Source of the DNA: an uncultured Aquincola sp.
Lineage (GTDB): Bacteria > Pseudomonadota > Gammaproteobacteria > Burkholderiales > Burkholderiaceae
Assembly: GCA_937883885.1 (NCBI GenBank)
Contig: CAKZXL010000374.1
Coordinates: 1-6,167 of the forward strand
Direction: 5' to 3'
Length of the DNA: 6,167 bases
Under the pieces are notes generated by a model. The model searched no databases and was not told the DNA's origin. It saw nothing but the letters and a program-made list of their open reading frames with translations. The translations under genes and the position numbers were made by a program. How positions within the stretch are numbered: position 1 is the first letter of the stretch; each line of letters begins with the position of its first letter. This document shows positions 1 to 5,402 of the stretch, one piece after another.

Positions 1-2
1 AC

Positions 3-2021
3 TTCACGCTGCGCTACCCGCTCATCGACGGCCAAGGCAACTACGGCTCGCTGGACGGCGACACCGCCGCGGCGATGCGTTACACGGAAGCCCGACTCTC
101 CCCCATTGCCGACCTGCTGATGGCGGAGCTCGGTAAAGGGACGGTCGACTTCACGCCCAACTACGATGGAAGCCACGACGAACCCGTCCTGCTGCCAGCC
201 CGCCTTCCCTTCCAGCTCCTGAACGGTGGAATGGGCATCGCCGTGGGCATGGCCTCCGACAGCCCGCCGCACAACCTGCGTGAGGTCGCCGACGCGGCCG
301 CGCTGGTCGTTCAGAACCCTGATGCGACGCTGCAGGACGTGCTCAAGCACATCCAAGGCCCGGACTTCCCGGGTGGCGGCCAGCTTATCTCTTCTCCCGA
401 GGAAATCGAGGCGGCCTACCGCACCGGCCGCAGCCCGCTGCGCTGCCGCGCGCGCTGGGTGAAGGAGGACCTGGCGCGCGGCCAGTGGCAGATCGTCATC
501 ACCGAGCTGCCCTACCAGGTGTCGACTCGCAAGATCCTCGAGGAACTGGAGGTTCTGACGAACCCGCAACCACCGTCGGGCAAGAAAACCATCACCCAGC
601 AGCAGGGCAACTTGAAGCAGCTTGCACTCGAGTACCTGGAGAAGGCCACAGACGAGTCCGACAAGGACAACCCTACTCGCCTGGTGCTGGTGCCTCGCAC
701 GAGCAAGGTGGACGTGGACCAGATGATGGCCTTCCTGCTGGCCAACACCAGCCTGGAGGACTCGGTTCCGTTCAACATGACCATGATTGGCCTAGACGGC
801 AGGCCGCAGACCAAGGGCCTTCTGAAGGTGCTGCAGGAGTGGGCGAGCTTTCGCATCGAAACGGTGCGCCGGCGTACGACCTACGAGCTCGATGTCGCCA
901 CCAAGCGCATCCACATCCTGGAGGGCCGCATGGTGGTCTTCCTGAACCTGGACGACGTCATCAAGGTCATCCGCCAGGCCGAGGACCCGAAGGCCGAGCT
1001 GATGTCGACCTTCGCGCTGTCGGAGATTCAGGCGACCGACATCCTCGAGATGCGCCTGCGTCAGCTCAACCGGCTGGAGGGCATCAAGATCGAGCGCGAG
1101 CTCGACGAGCTGCGCGCCGACGCCACTCGCCTGCGATCGCTGCTCGACTCGGAGTCGGCGATGCGCGCGTTGGTAGTAGCTGAGATTCGTGCCGACTCCT
1201 CGAAGTACGGGGATGACCGCCGCACGATGGTCCAAGTGGCCGAACGCGTGACTGCATCGAGTCCTGCGGTTCGCAACGTGCCCGACGAAGAGGTGACGGT
1301 TGTCGTGTCCAAGAACCTCTGGGTCAAGAGTTACAAGGGCCACGGCGTGGCCGCTGACTCCTTCACCTTCAAGGCCGGCGACGGGTTGCTGGCCGCGGTG
1401 GAGACGCGCACGGTGAAGTCGGTCTTCGTCATGGACAGCAAGGGCCGCGTGTACGAGGTGGACGCATCTCAGGTGCCGACCGGCCGCGGCGACGGCTCGC
1501 CGCTGTCGACCTTCATCGAGCTGCAAGACGGCGCCAAGGTGCACGCCGTCCTGGTCGGCGCAGAGGACGACATGTACCTCTTCAGCGGTGAGCAGGGCTA
1601 CGGCTACCTGGCGCCACTGAAGAGCCTGTCGTCCCAGAAGCGTGCCGGGAAGGTCTTCCTGAAGCTGCCCGACAACGAGCAGCCGATGCCACCTCTGCTG
1701 CTGCCTAAGCGCTCGGAGACGGGCAAGTTCCCCGGCTTCGTTGTCTGTGGAACCACCGAGGGCCGCATGCTGGCCTTCTCGGCAGACGAGGTGAACGTCT
1801 ACGAGGCGGGTGGCAAGGGCGTGCGCCTCATTGACGTGGCCGAAGGGTGCAAGGTAAGTGCGCTGGTGAACGCGGCCGGCGAGCCCTACACCGCCTCGAT
1901 TCTGGTGGCCGGCAAGACGGTGCAGGCCAAGCTGGCTGGCCAAGAGCTGTGGGGCAAGCATGTCGGGCGCCGCGCGAACAAGGGCGCGTTCCTGCCGAAA
2001 AAGGGAGTGCTGCAAGCGTGA
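3..2021 (+). CDS. parC: DNA topoisomerase IV subunit A (ParC), 5'-truncated by window edge
   Basis: This is the DNA-cleaving and rejoining subunit of topoisomerase IV, which with ParE (not in the window) decatenates and relaxes DNA using ATP in the cytoplasm. The reading frame is open from base 3 and encodes 672 residues before TGA. By comparison with E. coli ParC (752 residues, catalytic Tyr120) about 93 N-terminal residues lie upstream, including the quinolone-resistance positions near 80-84. The catalytic tyrosine is in [12 protein letters not shown] (window residue 27, bases 81-83), preceded by [12 protein letters not shown]. Other family signatures follow: [21 protein letters not shown], the [11 protein letters not shown] segment, and a coiled segment rich in Arg, Glu and Leu around window residues 350-375. 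The last ~240 residues form the beta-pinwheel DNA-wrapping domain. ParC rather than GyrA is supported by the absence of a GyrA box (QRRGGKG) and by the end of the protein (VGRRANKG), which resembles the ParC C-terminus. It overlaps the next gene by 4 nt (GTGA). Confidence 0.96.
   Translation, partial: FTLRYPLIDGQGNYGSLDGDTAAAMRYTEARLSPIADLLMAELGKGTVDFTPNYDGSHDEPVLLPARLPFQLLNGGMGIAVGMASDSPPHNLREVADAAALVVQNPDATLQDVLKHIQGPDFPGGGQLISSPEEIEAAYRTGRSPLRCRARWVKEDLARGQWQIVITELPYQVSTRKILEELEVLTNPQPPSGKKTITQQQGNLKQLALEYLEKATDESDKDNPTRLVLVPRTSKVDVDQMMAFLLANTSLEDSVPFNMTMIGLDGRPQTKGLLKVLQEWASFRIETVRRRTTYELDVATKRIHILEGRMVVFLNLDDVIKVIRQAEDPKAELMSTFALSEIQATDILEMRLRQLNRLEGIKIERELDELRADATRLRSLLDSESAMRALVVAEIRADSSKYGDDRRTMVQVAERVTASSPAVRNVPDEEVTVVVSKNLWVKSYKGHGVAADSFTFKAGDGLLAAVETRTVKSVFVMDSKGRVYEVDASQVPTGRGDGSPLSTFIELQDGAKVHAVLVGAEDDMYLFSGEQGYGYLAPLKSLSSQKRAGKVFLKLPDNEQPMPPLLLPKRSETGKFPGFVVCGTTEGRMLAFSADEVNVYEAGGKGVRLIDVAEGCKVSALVNAAGEPYTASILVAGKTVQAKLAGQELWGKHVGRRANKGAFLPKKGVLQA
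2003..2007 (+). promoter_or_regulatory. Ribosome binding site for the first GNAT gene
   Basis: GGGAG, within AAGGGAG, lies 10 nt before the GTG at 2018-2020 and inside the end of parC. It favours the GTG start, which overlaps the parC stop, over the ATG at 2030, which has no good Shine-Dalgarno sequence. Confidence 0.5.
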
Positions 2022-2566
2022 CGCCAAAGATGCCCGTCCCCCGGCTGCGCGTGCTGGACGACGCGATGCCTTCCATCAGCGGAGCCACTGAATCCGCGAG
2101 CTCGAACCTTCTGGGCTTTCTCGGTGAGACCGGAACTGAGTTCATGACCAGCCACATCGGCCAAGAGGTACGCGTCGCACGACGTCCCCTGGATAACCGC
2201 GTCATCGACGTCACCCGAGGCGAGTCTTACCCAGTTGCCGGCGGTGGTCAGGTCACCGGCGGGCGCTACTTGATGCGCGACCAAGCGGCGGGCGGCCGCA
2301 TCCTTGGCGCCCTCAACTACACACTGCTGTCCAGGGCGGCCGGCCGAAGCCAGGCCGTCGTCTCGAACATCGTCGTGGCGCCCGACAGCCGCCGGCGAGG
2401 GATCGCTTCGATGTTGCTTGACGAGTTGATGGAGGACCATCCTGGTGCGAGGGTGGATACGAGCATGACCGCCGACGGCGCCGCGTTCTTCGGCTACGGC
2501 AGAGCGCCTGCGGCCAGCCCCGACGAGACTGCGCCTGCGCCCGCGCCCAAACGATTCAAGAGATAA
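2018..2566 (+). CDS. GNAT-family N-acetyltransferase, overlapping parC stop
   Basis: Predicted to transfer an acetyl group from acetyl-CoA to an unknown amine substrate; 182 residues from the GTG start. The GNAT core is recognisable in the C-terminal half. A beta-strand and turn, [20 protein letters not shown] (about 116-134), contains the R-x-x-G-x-A pyrophosphate-binding loop (Arg125, Gly128, Ala130). It is followed by the alpha helix DELMEDH and then [11 protein letters not shown] (151-161), typical of the last GNAT strand and helix. The first ~60 residues are not recognisable. The end is an Ala/Pro-rich tail with a basic terminus (PKRFKR). The GTG start overlaps the parC TGA in the sequence GTGA, so translation is probably coupled to parC. 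It shares VTRG (65-68) and GRYL (82-85) with the next gene, suggesting a paralogous pair. Substrate is unknown: protein, small molecule or aminoacyl-tRNA are all possible, and no antitoxin-like partner is adjacent. Confidence 0.82.
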   Translation: MTPKMPVPRLRVLDDAMPSISGATESASSNLLGFLGETGTEFMTSHIGQEVRVARRPLDNRVIDVTRGESYPVAGGGQVTGGRYLMRDQAAGGRILGALNYTLLSRAAGRSQAVVSNIVVAPDSRRRGIASMLLDELMEDHPGARVDTSMTADGAAFFGYGRAPAASPDETAPAPAPKRFKR

Positions 2567-2618
2567 GCGCTGGGACCTTCAGCGTGGCCTCGCCCTCCAT
2601 CAACCGTTGATCCATCAC

Positions 2619-3110
2619 ATGACAGAACTCAAGGCGATCCCGATCGAATCCAGCTACAAGCGGGCCTACATCGGCGGCCCGTATGACGACGATCTCGCGG
2701 AACTTCTGAGCGGAGATTCCCGCTGCGAGGACATGGTCGCGGCTCGCGACATTGAGGTGCGCGGCTTCTCCTGGTGGCTCGAAGTCACGCGCGGCCGCGC
2801 GCACGGCGGCCCAAGCAGCGTGGAGCTTCCAGGCAGGTACATCCTGAGTGACGCCGACGAGACACCTGTTGCCGCCCTTGAGTACCTCGTGAAGATCGTG
2901 TTCGCGGAGCCGCCGCGCGTCGACATCGATTCCGTTGAGACCGTCATCACCGGCTTGTTCGTGGCGGCCGCATGGCGTGGGCACGGGTTAGCAAAGGCGC
3001 TCGTTCGTGAGCTGCAGAAGGACGCGAACCGTGTCTCGGTGCGTCCCCAGTTCTCACCGCAAGGCGCCCGCCTCTTCGGCTTCGATGAGAACTGCAAGCG
3101 GCTGCCATAG
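2619..3110 (+). CDS. Second GNAT-like N-acetyltransferase
   Basis: 163 residues from ATG 2619; a TTG at 2607 in the same frame would add four residues (MIHH), and neither start has a clear Shine-Dalgarno sequence. The acetyl-CoA loop lies in ITGLFVAAAWRGHGLAKALV (110-129), with R-x-x-G-x-A as Arg120, Gly123, Ala125. It is followed by helix RELQKDA and then SPQGARLFGFDE (146-157), the usual last element of the fold. Upstream, LEVTRG (54-59) and PGRYIL (71-76) line up with IDVTRG and GGRYLM in the preceding gene at similar spacing from the loop, so the two probably arose by duplication and then diverged strongly. Family assignment is somewhat weaker than for the first copy because the preceding strand is less canonical. 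The gap to the upstream gene is 52 nt without a terminator, consistent with one parC-GNAT-GNAT transcript. Substrate is unknown. Confidence 0.75.
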   Translation: MTELKAIPIESSYKRAYIGGPYDDDLAELLSGDSRCEDMVAARDIEVRGFSWWLEVTRGRAHGGPSSVELPGRYILSDADETPVAALEYLVKIVFAEPPRVDIDSVETVITGLFVAAAWRGHGLAKALVRELQKDANRVSVRPQFSPQGARLFGFDENCKRLP

Positions 3111-3154
3111 GAACGCCCTAACCGACGTGATGGGTCGGCGCAGGTTCACAGCGC

Positions 3155-3166
3155 TGACCGTGGTCA
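3155..3166. repeat. 12-bp perfect palindrome arms in the intergenic gap
   Basis: TGACC-GT-GGTCA lies in the 166-nt non-coding stretch between the second GNAT gene and the small acidic ORF. It could be a small operator or chance. The rest of this stretch holds only a weak 5-bp hairpin, CCGAC/GTCGG at 3122-3138, with no T-run after it. Confidence 0.3.
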
Positions 3167-3276
3167 ACATGCGTGTCGCCCACCAGCCGACCGACGCCAT
3201 GCCGCGCGCCCATAATTGCGGCATAACTTCCGCTTCATCGACCTGGCGCTTTGTCCGCGAGCATTCTCTGCGTGGC

Positions 3277-3492
3277 ATGCCGTTCAAGAACCGAGTGAGC
3301 ACCGACGCTCTCGATGCCCTGAGGGCTTGGCAGGAGCAGGACACCCGGCGGTCGTACGAGGTGATCGAGGGTGAGGAGGCAGACGACTCCCTGGTTGCCT
3401 TTCTGTCAACCGACTCTGATGACAGAGATGCGGGCCCGGCACTTGACCGCGCCTGCGAAGACCACCGCGTAGAGCGGTTAGTCGAGGCATAG
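3277..3492 (+). CDS. Small acidic hypothetical protein
   Basis: Not recognised. From ATG 3277 it encodes 71 residues beginning MPFKNRVSTDALDALRAWQE, with 19 Asp/Glu against 9 Lys/Arg, so it is strongly acidic. No membrane segment or motif is evident; a short N-terminal helix (DALDALRAWQEQ) is likely. Codon third positions are mostly G or C, as in neighbouring genes, which is mild support. The start is uncertain: in-frame ATGs occur at 3130, 3169 and 3199, none with a good ribosome binding site, and the residues they would add look non-coding (Arg/Ser/His-rich). A weak promoter-like pair, CCGACC at 3188-3193 and CATAAT at 3211-3216 with 17 nt between, lies upstream. The stop is 6 nt from the convergent operon end. 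It could be spurious. Confidence 0.42.
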   Translation: MPFKNRVSTDALDALRAWQEQDTRRSYEVIEGEEADDSLVAFLSTDSDDRDAGPALDRACEDHRVERLVEA

Positions 3493-3498
3493 GACGCC

Positions 3499-3825
3499 TT
3501 ACTGCTGCGGCAGTCCGTCCGGGCTCAAAGGCTGGCCGAAAGCGCCTGCTTCCTGCATCTTGCCCAGCGTACCCAAAACCTCGGGGCCGAACTTGGCCAG
3601 CAGCTCCTCGCTGCACTTCTCGTCGCTGGGAATGATGCGCTTGGCGCAGCCGATGACGACGCTGGTCACCGCGGCGTCCTCTGGGTGAGCTTGGGCGTGG
3701 GATGCCAGGTTGCCCAGCAGCCGCTGGCGCTCCGACCACTGCTTCGCCGCCCACATGCCGCCAAGGACAACCACCAGGACCGCGGCCACAATCGGCCAGG
3801 TCACTCCTTCGGGAAGACGGGGCAT
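3499..3825 (-). CDS. Single-pass membrane protein, 108 residues, third gene of rdgC operon
   Basis: Not assigned to a family. Translation from ATG at 3825 gives 108 residues: a short N-terminus, one hydrophobic helix (about 10-27, WPIVAAVLVVVLGGMWAA), then a soluble domain of about 80 residues. The helix is followed by Lys28, Arg33 and Arg35, which by the positive-inside rule points to a cytoplasmic C-terminal domain, though the N-terminus is also short and nearly neutral, so topology is uncertain. Two cysteines (60 and 71, C-x10-C) flank AKRIIPSDEK; they could form a disulfide if the domain is periplasmic, or bind metal. The start is chosen because GAGGAG lies 6 nt upstream; an in-frame TTG at 3843 would overlap the previous gene and lacks a good site. 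It begins 10 nt after the 73-residue gene stops, so the two are almost certainly co-transcribed with rdgC. Confidence 0.75.
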   Translation of the reverse strand: MPRLPEGVTWPIVAAVLVVVLGGMWAAKQWSERQRLLGNLASHAQAHPEDAAVTSVVIGCAKRIIPSDEKCSEELLAKFGPEVLGTLGKMQEAGAFGQPLSPDGLPQQ

Positions 3826-3831
3826 TTCGAA

Positions 3832-3837
3832 CTCCTC
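3832..3837 (-). promoter_or_regulatory. Ribosome binding site GAGGAG for the 108-residue protein
   Basis: GAGGAG read on the minus strand, 6 nt (TTCGAA) before ATG 3825. It overlaps the TGA of the upstream gene (3836-3838). It decides the start against the in-frame TTG at 3843. Confidence 0.7.
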
Positions 3838-4057
3838 ATGCAACCTCCGCCGAGCTCAACGCGCGTCGTGGAACAGCATCGTCCGTCGGCGTGGTGGGAG
3901 TGTCGGTCATGTCGTCTCCGGGCTGCTTGTCATTGCCTGGCGCACGAGAGCTTCCTTCAGTGAACGCGACGTACAGGGTCAGAAGCCCAAGGACAACAAG
4001 ACCAGCCAGCAACAGTATGGGCTCATGGCGAAGGGCCGTTGCAAACCAGAACGGCAT
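3836..4057 (-). CDS. 73-residue single-pass membrane protein coupled to rdgC
   Basis: No family recognised. The protein starts MPFWFATALRHEP, continues into one strongly hydrophobic helix (about 13-32, PILLLAGLVVLGLLTLYVAF), and ends in a 41-residue polar tail rich in Asp, Thr, Pro and Ser. Arg10 and His11 before the helix and acidic residues after it suggest N-terminus inside, tail outside. There is no signal-peptidase or lipobox motif, so it is probably a membrane-anchored protein. Its ATG shares one base with the rdgC stop codon (TGATG on the minus strand), and GAGG within the end of rdgC lies 7 nt upstream. Translation is therefore very likely coupled to rdgC. The close packing argues that this is a real gene despite its size. 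Confidence 0.7.
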   Translation of the reverse strand: MPFWFATALRHEPILLLAGLVVLGLLTLYVAFTEGSSRAPGNDKQPGDDMTDTPTTPTDDAVPRRALSSAEVA

Positions 4058-5133
4058 CAGGCCGCCTCTTCGACCGCGAAATCTTCTTCAGCATGGTCCG
4101 CGTCACCGCTCGCCTGTGAGGGCGCGTCGTCCGGCACCCGGTCGGCGCCGGACGCTTGGGATTCCGGCTGCTCGCCGTCGCCGGCGACGGCTTCGCCAGC
4201 AGCGCGAACATCGCCGGCATCGTCGCCCAGCAGGCTCTCGCCGCCCAGCGCCTCGATGAGGCTGGGAATCAACTTGCTCATCTCCCCGGTGACGATGGCC
4301 ACGTCGGCATCGAAGCCGGAGTCCTCCTTCTTGGAGCCTTCGAGCACGACGTCCAGCAGCTCGACCTTCTTCAGGCTCAGGTCGTCTGCCAGCACGAACG
4401 ACACACGGCCGTCATGCGTCATCGCGAGCTTGGTCGGAATCTTGCCCTGGACCTTGATGTGCTCGACGACTTCCTCGATGTCGAGGGTGTGGCGGGCGTA
4501 GCGCACGGTGGCCTTCTCGCCATCCGGTGCCTTCAGCTCGCAGTCGCGGTCGACCGAGAAGCCCGCCGGCGCTTCCATCTCGGTCAGCCACAGCGACATG
4601 GCGGTAGCCGGGGAGGTCTTCGTGTTGACCGGGCGCAGCGTGATGGAGCTGCCGATACGGCTCAGGGCCTCGATGAGCTGGTGCGTCAGGCGGTCGGCCT
4701 TTTTGATGCTGCCGGCGTCGATGACGATGAACTTGCTCTTCGGGCTCACCCACATCAGCGTGGCGCCCTTCTTGGTGAAGGCCTGAGGCAGCAGCTCGAG
4801 CTCGACCTGCTCCTTGAGCTCTTTCTTGGCCTTGCTTCCGGGCTTCCGCCCGGTGTCGGCCTCGACCTTCTTGCAGCGCTCTTCCAGGCGCTCCTTCACC
4901 ACCGAGGACGGCAGCATCTTGGACTCGCCCATCAACTTGAGGATGAGCTCACCACCGACCGATTCCACGAGCGGGCCGTGCTGCTCGCCGCGGGGCTCCA
5001 CCCAGCCGAACGACTCCCGCTGCGTCGCGCCACAGGATTCAAACTTGGCCATCTCCAGGGCTTCCTGCAGGGCCGCGACCGGCGGCACCTCCCAGTCGTC
5101 GTTGATGCGGAAGATGATGGCGTTCTTGAACAT
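4057..5133 (-). CDS. rdgC: Recombination-associated protein RdgC
   Basis: RdgC is a nucleoid-associated protein that forms a ring-shaped dimer around DNA and limits RecA access and strand exchange (known from E. coli and Pseudomonas; in Neisseria it affects pilin variation). This copy has 358 residues; the family is usually about 300. Recognisable family segments are MFKNAIIFR at the start, FESCGATQRESFGWVEPRGE (about 35-54), the charged stretch KKVEADTGRKPGSKAKKELK, LLPQAFTKKGATLMWV, VIDAGSIKKAD, and near the core end GFDADVAIVTGEMSKLIPSL followed by IEALGGE. Residues ~301-358 are an extra acidic, Ala/Asp/Glu/Ser-rich tail. Start: the frame stays open upstream to 5400, but ATG 5133 matches the conserved MFKN beginning and has TAAGGA 8 nt upstream. 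It heads an operon with two small membrane proteins and is divergent from the helicase gene. Confidence 0.95.
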   Translation of the reverse strand: MFKNAIIFRINDDWEVPPVAALQEALEMAKFESCGATQRESFGWVEPRGEQHGPLVESVGGELILKLMGESKMLPSSVVKERLEERCKKVEADTGRKPGSKAKKELKEQVELELLPQAFTKKGATLMWVSPKSKFIVIDAGSIKKADRLTHQLIEALSRIGSSITLRPVNTKTSPATAMSLWLTEMEAPAGFSVDRDCELKAPDGEKATVRYARHTLDIEEVVEHIKVQGKIPTKLAMTHDGRVSFVLADDLSLKKVELLDVVLEGSKKEDSGFDADVAIVTGEMSKLIPSLIEALGGESLLGDDAGDVRAAGEAVAGDGEQPESQASGADRVPDDAPSQASGDADHAEEDFAVEEAA

Positions 5134-5141
5134 GAGGTCGG

Positions 5142-5147
5142 TCCTTA
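5142..5147 (-). promoter_or_regulatory. Ribosome binding site for rdgC
   Basis: TAAGGA on the minus strand, 8 nt before ATG 5133. It fixes the rdgC start at the family-conserved MFKN and rules against the upstream extension of the frame. Confidence 0.65.
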
Positions 5148-5220
5148 GTGAGTTCGCCTGGCACAGTGAGGATGCGCAGCGACTTTCGTAGCGCTCGTGA
5201 GGTCGCAGCCGAACTCCGAC

Positions 5221-5228
5221 GCACGTGC
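5221..5228. repeat. 8-bp palindrome in rdgC leader
   Basis: GCACGTGC, a perfect 8-bp palindrome, lies about 20 nt downstream of the predicted rdgC transcription start. It could be a protein-binding half of an operator or chance in GC-rich DNA. Confidence 0.25.
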
Positions 5229-5246
5229 TCCAGGCATTGGGCAGCG

Positions 5247-5266
5247 CACATACGATATCACATACG
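5247..5266. repeat. Direct repeat CACATACG x2 over the rdgC -10
   Basis: CACATACG occurs at 5247-5254 and again at 5259-5266, a 12-bp period, just over one helical turn. The copies flank and overlap the predicted rdgC -10 hexamer, so a regulator binding them would block RNA polymerase. Whether this is an operator is inference. Confidence 0.35.
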
Positions 5267-5280
5267 CCGCTATTTACCAA
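5252..5280 (-). promoter_or_regulatory. Predicted extended -10 promoter for the rdgC operon
   Basis: On the minus strand, TTGGTA (5275-5280; 4 of 6 matches to TTGACA) and TATCGT (5252-5257; 4 of 6 matches to TATAAT) are separated by 17 nt. TGA directly precedes the -10, giving an extended -10 element. Transcription would start near 5245 and leave a leader of about 110 nt before rdgC. The surrounding DNA is more AT-rich than the flanking genes. Prediction only. Confidence 0.45.
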
Positions 5281-5295
5281 CCTAACTCCTGCATG

Positions 5296-5310
5296 GTGCG
5301 CGGAACGCAC
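5296..5310. repeat. Inverted repeat, 5-bp arms, in the divergent region
   Basis: GTGCG-CGGAA-CGCAC, perfect 5-bp arms with a 5-nt centre. It lies directly next to a second dyad at 5311-5334. Possible operator; short arms mean chance cannot be excluded. Confidence 0.35.
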
Positions 5311-5334
5311 AGCGTAGGATATACTCCCTATGCT
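5311..5334. repeat. Inverted repeat, 8-bp arms, overlapping possible helicase -10
   Basis: AGCGTAGG, 8 nt, then CCTATGCT: 8-bp arms with a single G:T mismatch. The centre contains TATACT (5320-5325), the best -10-like hexamer on the plus strand before the helicase gene, although no good -35 accompanies it. The position suits an operator controlling the helicase promoter. It is adjacent to the dyad at 5296-5310, so two sites may be occupied together. Confidence 0.42.
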
Positions 5335-5391
5335 AACATTCGTATCCTGCCACCACCCGTGGCCATCTTCTTTTCTTCCGCTCCCTTCCCC

Positions 5392-5395
5392 GAGG
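5392..5395 (+). promoter_or_regulatory. Ribosome binding site for the helicase gene
   Basis: GAGG lies 7 nt before ATG 5403. An in-frame TAG at 5400-5402 directly precedes the ATG, so no earlier start is possible. Confidence 0.6.
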
Positions 5396-5402
5396 CGCAT
5401 AG

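Noticed and set aside
81..83. Assignment of the first gene as gyrA
   Set aside because: The catalytic tyrosine context is common to GyrA and ParC, but there is no GyrA box in the C-terminal domain, and the region after the tyrosine and the C-terminus match ParC.
792..2027. 411-residue antisense ORF across parC
   Set aside because: It is a mirror of the parC codon pattern in high-GC DNA; the translation is low in structure (His, Arg, Leu and Gln-rich) and parC is unmistakable on the plus strand.
2568..2584. Hairpin CGCTG/CAGCG after the first GNAT gene as a terminator
   Set aside because: Only 5 bp of stem with a 7-nt loop and no T-run; not enough for an intrinsic terminator.
3464..3514. Hairpins ACCGC/GCGGT (3464-3478) and ACTGC/GCAGT (3501-3514) as a bidirectional terminator
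   Set aside because: Both are short, lie inside coding ends and lack T-runs on either strand.
3840..3843. TTG start at 3843 for the 108-residue membrane protein
   Set aside because: It would overlap the preceding gene and has no suitable ribosome binding site, while ATG 3825 has GAGGAG 6 nt upstream.
4156..5148. 330-residue plus-strand ORF across rdgC
   Set aside because: It is antisense to a clear RdgC, with repetitive Leu/Asp/Gly-rich content and no recognisable domain.
5134..5400. N-terminal extension of rdgC to 5400
   Set aside because: The added 89 residues are unlike RdgC, cover the AT-rich control region, and the family-conserved MFKN start has a good ribosome binding site.
5134..5402. 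LexA/SOS box in the divergent region
   Set aside because: No CTGT-N8-ACAG or GAAC-N4-GTTC site was found; the CTG...CAG spacing present is too wide.
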